From the NCBI RefSeq assembly GCF_025770735.1, contig NZ_JAODPB010000004.1:186001-250000 (forward strand): DNA of 64,000 bases. Direction: 5' to 3'. The translations under genes and the position numbers were made by a program. This document shows, piece by piece, positions 1 to 8,838 of this stretch. The DNA comes from Shouchella tritolerans. Its GTDB lineage: Bacteria; Bacillota; Bacilli; Bacillales; Bacillaceae_D. The notes below the pieces were generated by a model. The model did no database searches. It saw only the letters and a list, made by a program, of their open reading frames with translations, and had not been told where the DNA came from. Numbering within the stretch: position 1 is the first letter of the stretch; each line of letters starts with the position of its first letter.

Positions 1-93
1 AGCATTTGCCTCGAGTCCCTCTACTTGACGTAGCGCCGTTTGTAGAAATTGCTGCTTAAACAAAGAAGGGCTCACAACAGCCACGGTCACCAT
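1..93 (-). CDS. Partial CDS at window edge, cheB position (N-terminal 31 codons)
   Basis: An ATG at 91-93 overlaps the flhG stop by 7 nt, and the frame stays open to base 1. Only 31 residues are visible, starting MVTVAVVSPSLFKQQF. In B. subtilis the next gene is cheB, the chemotaxis methylesterase with an N-terminal receiver domain. The hydrophobic first strand followed by a helix fits a receiver fold, but the usual acidic pair (VVDDS) reads VVSPS here. The CheB identity therefore rests on position and weak resemblance. The rest of the gene lies outside the window. Confidence 0.45.
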   Translation of the reverse strand, partial: MVTVAVVSPSLFKQQFLQTALRQVEGLEANA

Positions 94-662
94 TCCAACA
101 AAAATTCCTTTACGAGCACGCTGACACTTTCGTAAATGCTGTCAACGTACGCTTCTCGAGGCTCGTTTTCAATGACACCAAGGATGGTTGTCCGCTTTTC
201 TAAAAATGTCGTAATCGTATCCGCCATATTGTAAGCAGCGCGCTTCGCTTTGTCTGAATCGCCTTGTGACAAGCCAAGGAGCAAAACAGAATGAGGCCTT
301 TCTTGTTTCACAAACTGATAGTTGGCAAGAAGCGCCTCTTTATCTGGCACTGTAAACAACAACAAAGGAACGTCTTGGCGCAATTGTTTTTTCTCCCCCG
401 CTGTACGGATGTAAAACAGCACTTGAACATTGGCAGCGGACAGCGTTTTACTCGTTTCCCGAGTAAATAGATGGTCTTGTTTCTGTGCTGAAAAAAGTTG
501 TTTTGCGGCGTCGGTTGCGATAATAACCGCTTGGAACCCATAGCGATCGAGCGCTTGACAAATTTCTTCTATCATCATTGTTTCGTGCGCGTTTGAAAGG
601 TGGATTTCAAATGCTTTCGTTTTCCTGCTTGCAAGCATACGCAAGCCTTCTGCTTGATCCAT
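87..662 (-). CDS. flhG: FlhG/YlxH-like protein lacking the ATPase P-loop
   Basis: FlhG is a MinD-like ATPase that works with the SRP-type GTPase FlhF to control flagellar number and placement. This 191-residue product starts at an ATG overlapping the flhF stop (TAATG). It begins MDQAEGLR, matching the DQAxxLR helix by which FlhG stimulates FlhF. The expected deviant Walker A (GKGGVGKS) is absent: residues 15-30 read KTKAFEIHLSNAHETM. The protein is about 100 residues shorter than usual. The segment around FTVPDKEALLANYQFVK resembles the family's TTPEPTSITDAYAxxK block, so homology to FlhG is likely although ATP binding is not. A longer start at 683 lies inside flhF and is less likely. Confidence 0.75.
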   Translation of the reverse strand: MDQAEGLRMLASRKTKAFEIHLSNAHETMMIEEICQALDRYGFQAVIIATDAAKQLFSAQKQDHLFTRETSKTLSAANVQVLFYIRTAGEKKQLRQDVPLLLFTVPDKEALLANYQFVKQERPHSVLLLGLSQGDSDKAKRAAYNMADTITTFLEKRTTILGVIENEPREAYVDSIYESVSVLVKEFLLEW

Positions 663-1642
663 TAGACACCCCCGGTAAGCCACTTCAGCAATTGTTCTTT
701 ATCAGGCCAGCAAATGTCTTCTGGCACATTTTGCCCGGTCGTCACACAAGCAACCGGAACCGAATCGCTGTACAAAAGCTCACAAAGTGTTCCAAGTGAA
801 GCCGTTTCATCCAACTTCGTTAAGATCAGGCCATTGACAAGCTCTTTTGGAAAACGGCTAAGCATATGCCGGGCATCTTCTGCTTTGGCAGCCAAACTAA
901 GGGCAACCAACAAGTGACATGACGCGCTCTGCCGTATATAATCAACGAGCTCAACAGGCATTTGCTCCTGCAAATAATTGCGCCCAGCTGTGTCAACTAA
1001 GACAAGATCAGCCGTTTGACGGCTGCACAAATCAATTAATTCTGATTCATTGTATGCTGTATAAATAGGGCAATCGAGAATATGAGCATATGTTTTTAAC
1101 TGTTCGACTGCGGCAATCCGATACGTATCAAACGTGATGAAAGAAACCGTTTTGTTTTCCTCAAACATGGCTTTTGCAGCAAGCTTGGCGATTGTCGTTG
1201 TTTTCCCTACTCCAGTTGGCCCAGCGACAATGAGTGTTTGTTGCCGTTTTTGCTCGAATGGTTGCAGCTGCAAACTGGCTCGAAATGTTTGCATAAGCAA
1301 CTCTTCTTTCGTGCGGGCGTTGCCTTGCTTCTCTGCCATTTGCGCTGTCAACTGCAAATTTTTAAGAACACGGTTCGATACGCCCAGCTGTTGCAAATGA
1401 CGGTTTGCTTCTTTTAAAAGCGGTGATTGCTTATCTTCACCATCGCGGCCAACGCTGCTGTTACGGTGATTCGGCCCGTCAATGCCAGCAGTCACTTGGA
1501 CTTGCTTTTTGCCAAAAAAACCAAATAGCCCTCCTGTCACCACTTCTTTGACGTGCAATATGACAGCATCCTTGCCCAACTGCTTGCGGATGTCTTTTGC
1601 CGCTTCCTCTAGCGTCGGGGCTACAAATCGTTTTACGTTCAT
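662..1642 (-). CDS. flhF: Flagellar SRP-type GTPase FlhF
   Basis: FlhF is the third SRP GTPase, after Ffh and FtsY, and positions new flagella at the membrane. The N-terminal B domain begins MNVKRFVAPTLEEAAKDIR, followed by a helical N domain. The G domain has its P-loop [10 protein letters not shown] at residues 141-150, then DTYRIAAVEQLK, DTAGR and TKLDE. At 326 residues it is somewhat short for the family because the linker is brief. The start overlaps the flhA stop as ATGA, and the stop overlaps the flhG start. It retains all GTPase motifs although its partner FlhG is degenerate. Confidence 0.96.
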   Translation of the reverse strand: MNVKRFVAPTLEEAAKDIRKQLGKDAVILHVKEVVTGGLFGFFGKKQVQVTAGIDGPNHRNSSVGRDGEDKQSPLLKEANRHLQQLGVSNRVLKNLQLTAQMAEKQGNARTKEELLMQTFRASLQLQPFEQKRQQTLIVAGPTGVGKTTTIAKLAAKAMFEENKTVSFITFDTYRIAAVEQLKTYAHILDCPIYTAYNESELIDLCSRQTADLVLVDTAGRNYLQEQMPVELVDYIRQSASCHLLVALSLAAKAEDARHMLSRFPKELVNGLILTKLDETASLGTLCELLYSDSVPVACVTTGQNVPEDICWPDKEQLLKWLTGGV

Positions 1643-3675
1643 TCGGCATTTACCACTCCTACGCTTTGGACTTCCACATCCGGTTCCAGTTCGTTATAAG
1701 ACACGACGGGGACATGGGGCAAATGGCGCTCAATTAATTGGCGCATGTGCATTCGTACGGCCGGCGAACATAAAATCACGGCCTGCCTGCCAAGTTCAGC
1801 CACTTTTTGTACTTCATTGGCCGTGTTTTGTAAAATCGCATGTGAATCAACAGGCGCGAGCGCCAAAAAGCTGCCATTCTCATTCTGGCCAATGGCATCG
1901 GCGATTTTCTTTTCAACAGCAGCGGCCAACGTGATGACGAATAATTCGTTCCCGCCGTTTGTCAATTGTGTTGTAATTTGCCGTGATAAAGCTTGGCGCA
2001 CATACTCCGTGACGACATTCATGTCTTTTGTAAGCGGGCCGTAATCAGCGAGCGCTTCAAAAATAACAGGCAAATTCCGGATCGATAATTGTTCACGCAA
2101 CAAATTGCGGAGCACTTTTTGAATATCGCCCGTTGTGAGCGGGTTCGGCGTTACTTCTTCGACAAGCGTCGGATACGATTCTTTCAGATGGTCGATAAGC
2201 TGCTTCGTTTCTTCGCGCCCAAGCAGCTCATGGGCATGTGCTTTTAACACTTCCGTTAAATGTGTTGAAATCACTGTCGGCGGGTCGACGACTGTATAAC
2301 CGGCCATTTCAGCGCGGTCGCGCATGTCTTCGTCTACCCATAAAGCAGGGAGCCCAAATGCAGGTTCAATCGTTTCAATGCCGACAATCGAGTCATCTTG
2401 TTCCCCTGTGCTCATGGCCATGTAATGGTCGAGCAGCACTTCCCCTTTTGCAACAACAGTGCCTTTAATTTTGATCATATAACTGTTTGGCTCAAGAGAA
2501 ATGTTATCGCGGATCCGAATAACAGGGATGACAGAGCCAAGTTCAAGAGCCATTTGCTTGCGGATCATCACGACGCGGTCGAGCAAATCTCCCCCCTGAT
2601 TGGCATCTGCTAACGGAATCAAACCGTAGCCAAACTCAAATTCAATCGGGTCCATTTGCAGAAGTTGGACGACACTTTCAGGGCCAGACGGCTCTTCAGG
2701 TGGTGCTTCTTCTAAAAGGGCTTCTTCTAAATTCGCTTTTGCCAAGCTTGCTTTTGACAGGCGGTAGCCTGCAAACACGAGTAACCCTGCGATCGAAAAC
2801 GTGACAACTTTCGTAATCGGTGTTGCTAAACCAAGCAGAAAAATAGTCGCCGCTGTGACATAAAGAAGCTTTGGGTAAGCGAGGATTTGCCTCGACAAAT
2901 CGGTGCTTAAGTTTCCTTCTGAAGCGGCCTTTGTAACAATGACGCCTGTAGCTGTAGAAATAAGCAATGCCGGTATTTGCGTGACCAAGCCGTCCCCGAC
3001 TGTTAGAAGCGTGTATGTATTGGCCGCCGTGTTCATGTCCATGCCCATTTGCATCATGCCAATCAAGAGGCCGCCGAGCATATTAATGATGACAATAATG
3101 ATGCTAGCAATGGCATCACCTTTTACAAACTTGCTGGCACCGTCCATCGAACCATAAAAGTCAGCCTCGCGCTCAATTTTTTCCCGGCGCTGTTTCGCCT
3201 CACGGTCAGAAATGAGCCCAGCATTCAAATCCGCATCAATGCTCATTTGTTTTCCTGGCATGGCGTCAAGCGTAAAGCGGGCACCGACTTCCGACACACG
3301 CTCGGCCCCTTTTGTAATGACAATAAACTGGATAACGATGAGGATTAAAAAGACGATAAACCCAACTACAGCATTGCCGCCAATGACAAAACTCCCGAAC
3401 GTATCAATCACATTCCCTGCTTCCGCATTGCCGAGAATCGACCGTGTCGTCGACACGCTTAATCCTAAGCGAAACAGCGTGACGAGCAACAGCATCGTTG
3501 GAAAAATTGAAAAGTCAAGGGCATCTTTTGTGCTGATGGCTACTAGCAAAATGAGCAATGACAGTGAAATATTAAATATAATTAAGACATCGAGCAAAAA
3601 AGGCGGAAGCGGGATAATCAGCATGACAATGATTAAAATCACGCCTGCTAAAACCGTTAAATCCCTCGCTTTCAT
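1639..3675 (-). CDS. flhA: Flagellar export gate protein FlhA
   Basis: FlhA is the large inner-membrane component of the flagellar type III export gate. The 678-residue product has an N-terminal block of about eight hydrophobic helices (roughly residues 8-315) and a large cytosolic domain that docks chaperone-substrate complexes and soluble export factors. The FHIPEP-family loop is visible between the fourth and fifth helices (GARFTLDAMPGKQMSIDADL). Length is normal. The start follows flhB by 22 nt with a GGAGGGAG-type ribosome-binding site, and its stop overlaps flhF. Confidence 0.97.
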   Translation of the reverse strand: MKARDLTVLAGVILIIVMLIIPLPPFLLDVLIIFNISLSLLILLVAISTKDALDFSIFPTMLLLVTLFRLGLSVSTTRSILGNAEAGNVIDTFGSFVIGGNAVVGFIVFLILIVIQFIVITKGAERVSEVGARFTLDAMPGKQMSIDADLNAGLISDREAKQRREKIEREADFYGSMDGASKFVKGDAIASIIIVIINMLGGLLIGMMQMGMDMNTAANTYTLLTVGDGLVTQIPALLISTATGVIVTKAASEGNLSTDLSRQILAYPKLLYVTAATIFLLGLATPITKVVTFSIAGLLVFAGYRLSKASLAKANLEEALLEEAPPEEPSGPESVVQLLQMDPIEFEFGYGLIPLADANQGGDLLDRVVMIRKQMALELGSVIPVIRIRDNISLEPNSYMIKIKGTVVAKGEVLLDHYMAMSTGEQDDSIVGIETIEPAFGLPALWVDEDMRDRAEMAGYTVVDPPTVISTHLTEVLKAHAHELLGREETKQLIDHLKESYPTLVEEVTPNPLTTGDIQKVLRNLLREQLSIRNLPVIFEALADYGPLTKDMNVVTEYVRQALSRQITTQLTNGGNELFVITLAAAVEKKIADAIGQNENGSFLALAPVDSHAILQNTANEVQKVAELGRQAVILCSPAVRMHMRQLIERHLPHVPVVSYNELEPDVEVQSVGVVNAE

Positions 3676-3697
3676 CGCATCTCCCTCCTTTTCATGT

Positions 3698-4786
3698 TTA
3701 ATGTTTGTTTTTCTTTAACCGGTACACGTAAGCAAGCACTTCGGCGACAGCTTGGAACATGTCTTCATGGATTGGCTGCATCAGTTCAACAGACGCATAC
3801 ATCGCCCTTGCTAACGCAACGTTTTCAACAAGTGGAACATCGTGGTTTTTAGCGACCGTTTTAATCCGTTCAGCCATATAATCAACGCCTTTGGCGACAA
3901 CGATTGGCGCATCGGCTTGTTCTTGGTCGTAGCGAAGCGCTACCGCGTAATGGGTCGGGTTCGTAATGACCACATCCGCCTTTGGCACTTCTTGCATAAT
4001 CCTGTTCATCGACATTTCCAATTGCCGTTGTTTCCGGCGCGCCCTAATTTTCGGGTCGCCTTCCATCGTTTTATGTTCATCACGAATATCTTTTTTTGAC
4101 ATGCGGATTTGCTTTTCATGGTCATAGCGCTGGTAAAGGTAATCTGGAATAGCGAGGACCATTAACAATACCGCCGCAAACAGTCCCATTGTCACTGTTA
4201 AATGGCCAATCGAAGCAGCGCCGACCTCCACACTTTTTTGTGATAAAAGCAACACATCGCCTATATTCGCATAAATCACAAAGGCCACGGCTGCGCCAAT
4301 AAAGACAATCTTTAACATCGATTTGCCAAGTTCGACGAGTGCCCTCGTCGAAAATATCCGCTTCGCCCCTTTAATCGGATCTAATTTTTCCAGCTTCAGT
4401 TTCATTGGCTCGGCAGTGAATAAAGAACCGACTTGCACGAAGCTGGCAAATGCGCCGGCAAGAACAGTTAGCGCCATAATCGGCAAAGCAGCCATTCCCA
4501 TCTCCCATGTCAATTCGTTGAACAATGCCGCAATATTCTCAGCTGTCAGCGGCAATGATAGAAAGCGCTGAAACACATCAGCCATCATTTCCTTTAAAGC
4601 AGCAAACAGCATTGGCCCAGCAAAGAGGGAAAGAAGCAAAAATGCGGCAAATAGCATAAAAGCGGTATTGACGTCCTGGCTCTTTGGCACTTGCCCTTTT
4701 TTACGGGTATCCTGCCTTTTTTTGGGCGTTGCTTTTTCTGTTTTCTCCTCTGCAAACCATTGCAGATCCATAGGTAGCCTTGTCAT
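3698..4786 (-). CDS. flhB: Flagellar export switch protein FlhB
   Basis: FlhB switches export specificity from rod/hook to filament substrates after autocleavage. The 362-residue product has the basic N-terminus (EKTEKATPKKRQDTRKKGQ), four transmembrane segments between about residues 42 and 215, and a cytosolic domain with the cleavage motif NPTH at residues 276-279. The start overlaps the fliR stop by ATGA. A truncated paralogue of the post-cleavage domain lies elsewhere in the window (31372-31857). Confidence 0.97.
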   Translation of the reverse strand: MTRLPMDLQWFAEEKTEKATPKKRQDTRKKGQVPKSQDVNTAFMLFAAFLLLSLFAGPMLFAALKEMMADVFQRFLSLPLTAENIAALFNELTWEMGMAALPIMALTVLAGAFASFVQVGSLFTAEPMKLKLEKLDPIKGAKRIFSTRALVELGKSMLKIVFIGAAVAFVIYANIGDVLLLSQKSVEVGAASIGHLTVTMGLFAAVLLMVLAIPDYLYQRYDHEKQIRMSKKDIRDEHKTMEGDPKIRARRKQRQLEMSMNRIMQEVPKADVVITNPTHYAVALRYDQEQADAPIVVAKGVDYMAERIKTVAKNHDVPLVENVALARAMYASVELMQPIHEDMFQAVAEVLAYVYRLKKNKH

Positions 4787-5565
4787 TGCGGACCACCACC
4801 CAGCCCTTCTAGCAGACGCCTCATCGCAAGCAATAATTCTTCAAATAAAACGTTCACGCTCATAAAAAAGACGCCGATATAGATAGCAAATACGATAAAA
4901 CCTGCCAACATTTTAATCGGAATCCCGACGACAAACACATTCATTTGCGGAACGGTTCTTGAGATAATGCCTAAGGCCACATCGACTAAAAAGAGCGCAC
5001 CGACTACAGGCATAGCCATCGACACCGCCATCGCAAACAGCATCACCATCACTTGCGTCACATGCTCGATTACATGTCCGCTGCCAAACGGAAGCGCAAG
5101 TTGGTCAAGAGGGACAAACTGATAACTGTAGATCACGCCATCAAGAAGCAAATGGTGTCCGTCTATAATTAGCAAATACAACATCGCGAATAGATATAAA
5201 TAACTTCCTGTCAACGGGCTTTGCGCCCCGGTTTGCGGGTCAACGACATTGGCAAGCATAAACCCTAAATGAAAATCAATGACACCGCCCGCTACTTGCA
5301 CAGCATAGAGAATCATCGAAGCGATCAGTCCAGCAGAAATGCCAATCGCAAATTCCTTTAAGGCAAGAAGCAAAAATGGCAAATCTAGCGCTAACTCAGG
5401 CACGTCGAGAGACACCGCAAGAATAGCGGCCAAAAACGCTGATAGTCCGAGCTTGAGCGGGGCAGGCACCGTTCGGTGGTTGAAAAGCGGCAGCACGACG
5501 AAAAAAGAGCTGACGCGAATAAATATGAGTAAAAAAGCCGGATAAAGCGTTAGCCATTCATCCAT
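4783..5565 (-). CDS. fliR: Flagellar export apparatus protein FliR
   Basis: FliR is a core membrane protein of the flagellar export gate, assembling with FliP and FliQ. The 260-residue product is hydrophobic throughout, with six predicted membrane segments, and has normal family length. Its ATG shares one base with the fliQ stop (TGATG), and its own stop overlaps flhB (ATGA), so fliQ-fliR-flhB are probably translationally coupled. Confidence 0.95.
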   Translation of the reverse strand: MDEWLTLYPAFLLIFIRVSSFFVVLPLFNHRTVPAPLKLGLSAFLAAILAVSLDVPELALDLPFLLLALKEFAIGISAGLIASMILYAVQVAGGVIDFHLGFMLANVVDPQTGAQSPLTGSYLYLFAMLYLLIIDGHHLLLDGVIYSYQFVPLDQLALPFGSGHVIEHVTQVMVMLFAMAVSMAMPVVGALFLVDVALGIISRTVPQMNVFVVGIPIKMLAGFIVFAIYIGVFFMSVNVLFEELLLAMRRLLEGLGGGPQ

Positions 5566-5834
5566 CAGCCAATAAACCTATACAAATTGTTGTAAATGCT
5601 GTACGCCATCTCAGTCAGTTGCGACAACATCCATGGGCCAAAGAAAACGAGCGCAAGCAGCACGCCAGCAATTTTAGGGATAAATGCTAGTGTTTGCTCT
5701 TGGATTTGCGTCGTCGCTTGGAATATACTTACAATCAGACCGAGCGCCAACGCTACAACCAAAAGCGGACCAGCAACGATCAGTACGGTCCATACACCGC
5801 TTTGGGCTAAGTGTGTAACCATTTCTAAACTCAT
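5565..5834 (-). CDS. fliQ: Flagellar export apparatus protein FliQ
   Basis: This is an 89-residue, two-helix membrane protein of the export gate. The hairpin architecture is visible as two hydrophobic stretches (about residues 13-38 and 50-75) separated by FQATTQIQEQTLAF, the conserved FliQ loop. It sits between fliP, 97 nt away with no recognisable feature in the gap, and fliR (1-nt overlap). Confidence 0.95.
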   Translation of the reverse strand: MSLEMVTHLAQSGVWTVLIVAGPLLVVALALGLIVSIFQATTQIQEQTLAFIPKIAGVLLALVFFGPWMLSQLTEMAYSIYNNLYRFIG

Positions 5835-5931
5835 AGCGGCTCACTCCTATTAAATCGGTAATCTCATTGGTTCATTCCTGCAACTGCCAGCCCCACTAGA
5901 ATACGAGAGCCCATTACGATTGTTCCCATCG

Positions 5932-6615
5932 CTATTGATAGCTGATCAGCAAGCTTTGAACGACTAAATACCAGCCATCTACTAACACGAACAAGAGCAC
6001 TTTAAACGGCAGAGCGATCATGACAGGAGGCAGCATCATCATCCCCATCGACATCAATACACTAGCAACAATCATATCGATCACAAGAAAAGGGATAAAA
6101 ATCAAAAAGCCGATTTGAAAGGCTGTTTTTAACTCACTAATTGCAAAAGCAGGCACAAGCGCCGTCAACGGCACGTCATCTATTGAAGCAGGCCTGTCAT
6201 ATCCGCCGTACCCCATAAACAACGCCAAATCCTTTTCCCTTGTATGGGCGCTCATAAATTCTTTAATTGGTACAACGGCTGCCTCAAATGCTTCCTCGCT
6301 GGAATACTCCCCTTCCGCTAAAGGTACGTATGCGGTCTCATACACTTCCTGAATGACAGGGGCCATAATAAAGGCGGTCATAAACAACGCAAGCCCAATT
6401 AACACTTGGTTTGGTGGCGTCGATTGAGTTGCGAGCCCTTGTCGTACAAAGGCTAGCACAATGATGATGCGGGTAAAGCATGTCATCATAATCAAAATTC
6501 CTGGCGCAATCGTCAGCACCGTTAGCAATAAGGCAATTTGGACCGTTGTTGCCATTGTCTCGCCATTCGCAAAATCAAACGAGGCAAAAGCAGCTACTGC
6601 ATGTTGTAAAATCAT
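5932..6615 (-). CDS. fliP: Flagellar export apparatus protein FliP
   Basis: FliP forms the pore ring of the export gate together with FliQ and FliR. The 227-residue product starts MILQHAVAAFASFDFANGE and then carries the family core (PGILIMMTCFTRIIIVLAF, then TPPNQVLIGLALFMTAF). It has four hydrophobic segments. The N-terminus serves as signal or anchor and is shorter than in Gram-negative FliP. The ATG overlaps the fliO stop (ATGA). Confidence 0.96.
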   Translation of the reverse strand: MILQHAVAAFASFDFANGETMATTVQIALLLTVLTIAPGILIMMTCFTRIIIVLAFVRQGLATQSTPPNQVLIGLALFMTAFIMAPVIQEVYETAYVPLAEGEYSSEEAFEAAVVPIKEFMSAHTREKDLALFMGYGGYDRPASIDDVPLTALVPAFAISELKTAFQIGFLIFIPFLVIDMIVASVLMSMGMMMLPPVMIALPFKVLLFVLVDGWYLVVQSLLISYQ

Positions 6616-7265
6616 CGGTCCTTCCTCTTTTCTATAAATGCCTGGCGTGTATCTTGCAGCTCTTGCTTAGAAGCCGCAAGCTTGTCCTTTAAAATGTGTT
6701 GGAACGTCGGTGGCGCAGTGCCTGTTTTTTTCGAGAACGCCGCTTTCATGCTTCCGAAAGCATGACCGAGAAATGGCTCCTCATCCCCAGCTTGCTGTTT
6801 GGCGAGAATCGCCGTTATTTCGTCTGGATCGGCGATTTCTTTTAGCAATTGCACTTGATCACCGACGCCCACAACCAATAATGTTTCCCCGACTTTAACC
6901 AACTGAACGGATTTGTTTTGGCCGAGAGAAACACCAGAGACGAGATGAAGCGCCTTTGTTTCTTGAAATGTTTTCGCCCGTTTGTTCACAAAGCGCAACA
7001 GCCCATATAACAAAGCAATGACAACAACAAGTGCCACGATCATCTTGACAAAGCTGAGCCAAGGCGGCTCCATAAGCGCTTCTGCCTCAGCTTCAGCTTC
7101 TTCAACTTCTTCCTGGGCCAGTTCCTCATCGCATTCGCCATTCTCGAGCACGTCATTGACGCTACAGTCTTTTGCTTCAGCAGGGCTGAACCCTGCTAAA
7201 CCAACGAGTAGCAGGGCCAGCGCGATGATAGACGAAACGTTAACTAAGTGCTTTAGAAATCGCAT
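6612..7265 (-). CDS. fliO: Flagellar assembly protein FliO (FliZ in Bacillus)
   Basis: FliO helps assemble the FliP ring. The 217-residue product has a signal-peptide-like N-terminus (MRFLKHLVNVSSIIALALLL, ending near PAEA), an acidic extracytoplasmic stretch rich in Glu and Ala, one membrane helix near residues 72-90, and a basic cytosolic FliO domain. The start lies 26 nt inside the end of cheY, in another frame. No alternative start would keep the signal peptide. Confidence 0.9.
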   Translation of the reverse strand: MRFLKHLVNVSSIIALALLLVGLAGFSPAEAKDCSVNDVLENGECDEELAQEEVEEAEAEAEALMEPPWLSFVKMIVALVVVIALLYGLLRFVNKRAKTFQETKALHLVSGVSLGQNKSVQLVKVGETLLVVGVGDQVQLLKEIADPDEITAILAKQQAGDEEPFLGHAFGSMKAAFSKKTGTAPPTFQHILKDKLAASKQELQDTRQAFIEKRKDR

Positions 7266-7602
7266 CGATCACTCGATCCGCCTGAAATGGTTTTACGATA
7301 AAGTCTTTTGCGCCTTCTTGGATCGCGTCAATGACCATCGCTTGTTGACCCATCGCTGAGCACATAATCACCTTGGCGCTCGGATCATACTGTTTAATCT
7401 CTTTCAATGCCGAAATTCCGTCTTTTTCCGGCATCGTAATATCCATCGTCACTAAGTCAGGGGAAAGTTCCTTATATTTTTCAACTGCTTGGTTGCCATC
7501 ATTGGCTTCTCCAACTACGTTATAGCCGTTCTTCGTTAAAATGTCTTTAAGCATCATGCGCATAAATGCCGCATCATCAACAACCAATACTTTTTTTGAC
7601 AT
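7240..7602 (-). CDS. cheY: Chemotaxis response regulator CheY
   Basis: This is a single-domain receiver of 120 residues that signals to the flagellar switch. The acidic pair D9-D10, phospho-acceptor D54 (LVTMDITMPEKDG), switch Ser82 and Lys104 (IVKPF) are all present. It sits between fliY and fliO as in B. subtilis. Its last 26 nt also encode the fliO N-terminus. Confidence 0.97.
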   Translation of the reverse strand: MSKKVLVVDDAAFMRMMLKDILTKNGYNVVGEANDGNQAVEKYKELSPDLVTMDITMPEKDGISALKEIKQYDPSAKVIMCSAMGQQAMVIDAIQEGAKDFIVKPFQADRVIDAISKALS

Positions 7603-7647
7603 GAAAAGCCCTCTTTCTATATGTTGATTTCTTAAGATAGATAAACG

Positions 7648-8838
7648 TTAACGCAAGTGGGTAAGACGGTCTTTTTTGCTAACAATGTCTGTAATCCGTA
7701 CGCCAAAGTTTTCGTCAATCACGACCACTTCGCCTTTAGCAATCAGCTTGTCATTGATAAGTACGTCGACCGGCTCACCTGCCAACTTGTCAAGTTCAAT
7801 AATCGATCCTTGCGCAATCGACAAAATTTCACGGATCGTTTTTTTCGTGCGTCCCAATTCCACTTTAACTTCCAGCGGTATGTCTAAGAGCATGTCTAAG
7901 TTTTGCATTTCTGCTTCGTCTGGCTTTGTTGTCTCAAAATTAGAGAATACCGCTTTTTCCACGACTTGTTCAGCGTCTTTTACCCTTTGGCCAATATGCT
8001 GGTTCACTCGCCCAGCACTTGTACCATCCCCGTGCCCGCCAATGGCCGGAGCAGGTTCAGGCAACGGTTCTGCCTCTTGCACTGCCGGTTCTGCTGTGGT
8101 GCCACCGCCAAGCAAAGCGTTTGCGTAATCTCTGCTGAAAGGAACGCTAATAAGTTGCATTAATTTTGAATCAATCAGATCGCCGACGCGAAGAGAAAAC
8201 GAAATCGCAATCAATTCTTCTCCATCGGGAACATACTCTGTCCGCGACTGTGCATCAAATTCAATGACTTCCACTTTTGGCGGCGAAATGTCGACACGGC
8301 GATTGAATAACGTCGACATCGACGTTGAGGCAGAACCCATCATTTGGTTCATCGCTTCTTGGACTGCACTTAAATGCATCTCCGACAATTCTGGATCAGG
8401 GTTTTCCCCATTTCCTCCAAGCATGAGATCTGCAATGATCGCTGCGTCATCAGTCGTAATCACAAATAAGTTAGAGCCTTCAAATCCCTCTGTGTATTTG
8501 ACATGGACAATGACGTTCGGCCGTGGAAAAAGCTGACGCAGCATGTCTGAGCTAACTGCCGATACAACCGGTGTCGTAATTTCGACTTTTTGATTCAACA
8601 GTGCTGATAACGCAGTCGCCGAACTACCAAAGGAAATATTGCCGATTTCGCCGATCGTATCTTGCTCCATATGAGTTAAAAACTCGTTAATATCCGGGGG
8701 CTCCGTTTGTGTTTCTTCTGGCTGGGATTCGCCTTCACGGACTTCCTGTTGTCCAGCCTCATCGGAAGCTTCGCCGTCCTGGAGCCCCTTTAACAATTCG
8801 TTTATTTCTTCCTGGGAAAGCGGCTTGTCATTCATCAT
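7648..8838 (-). CDS. fliY: Flagellar switch phosphatase FliY (CheC/FliN fusion)
   Basis: FliY is the Bacillus C-ring protein that combines a CheC-like CheY-P phosphatase with a C-terminal FliN (SpoA) domain. The 396-residue product has an N-terminal CheY-binding motif LSQEEINELLKGL, two CheC-type halves between about residues 50 and 240 (including EIGNISFGSSATAL and EAMNQMMGSASTSM), an acidic linker rich in Pro, and a C-terminal domain with LELGRTKKT-type sequence. The start overlaps the end of fliM by 11 nt. Confidence 0.96.
   Translation of the reverse strand: MMNDKPLSQEEINELLKGLQDGEASDEAGQQEVREGESQPEETQTEPPDINEFLTHMEQDTIGEIGNISFGSSATALSALLNQKVEITTPVVSAVSSDMLRQLFPRPNVIVHVKYTEGFEGSNLFVITTDDAAIIADLMLGGNGENPDPELSEMHLSAVQEAMNQMMGSASTSMSTLFNRRVDISPPKVEVIEFDAQSRTEYVPDGEELIAISFSLRVGDLIDSKLMQLISVPFSRDYANALLGGGTTAEPAVQEAEPLPEPAPAIGGHGDGTSAGRVNQHIGQRVKDAEQVVEKAVFSNFETTKPDEAEMQNLDMLLDIPLEVKVELGRTKKTIREILSIAQGSIIELDKLAGEPVDVLINDKLIAKGEVVVIDENFGVRITDIVSKKDRLTHLR

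Noticed and set aside
1482-1934. Plus-strand open frames opposite flhF/flhA and other operon genes
   Set aside because: They are antisense shadows in codon-biased genes: no ribosome-binding sites, no family motifs, and full overlap with well-supported genes. The same applies to all other long plus-strand frames except rpmB, the DUF1128 gene and the split gene.
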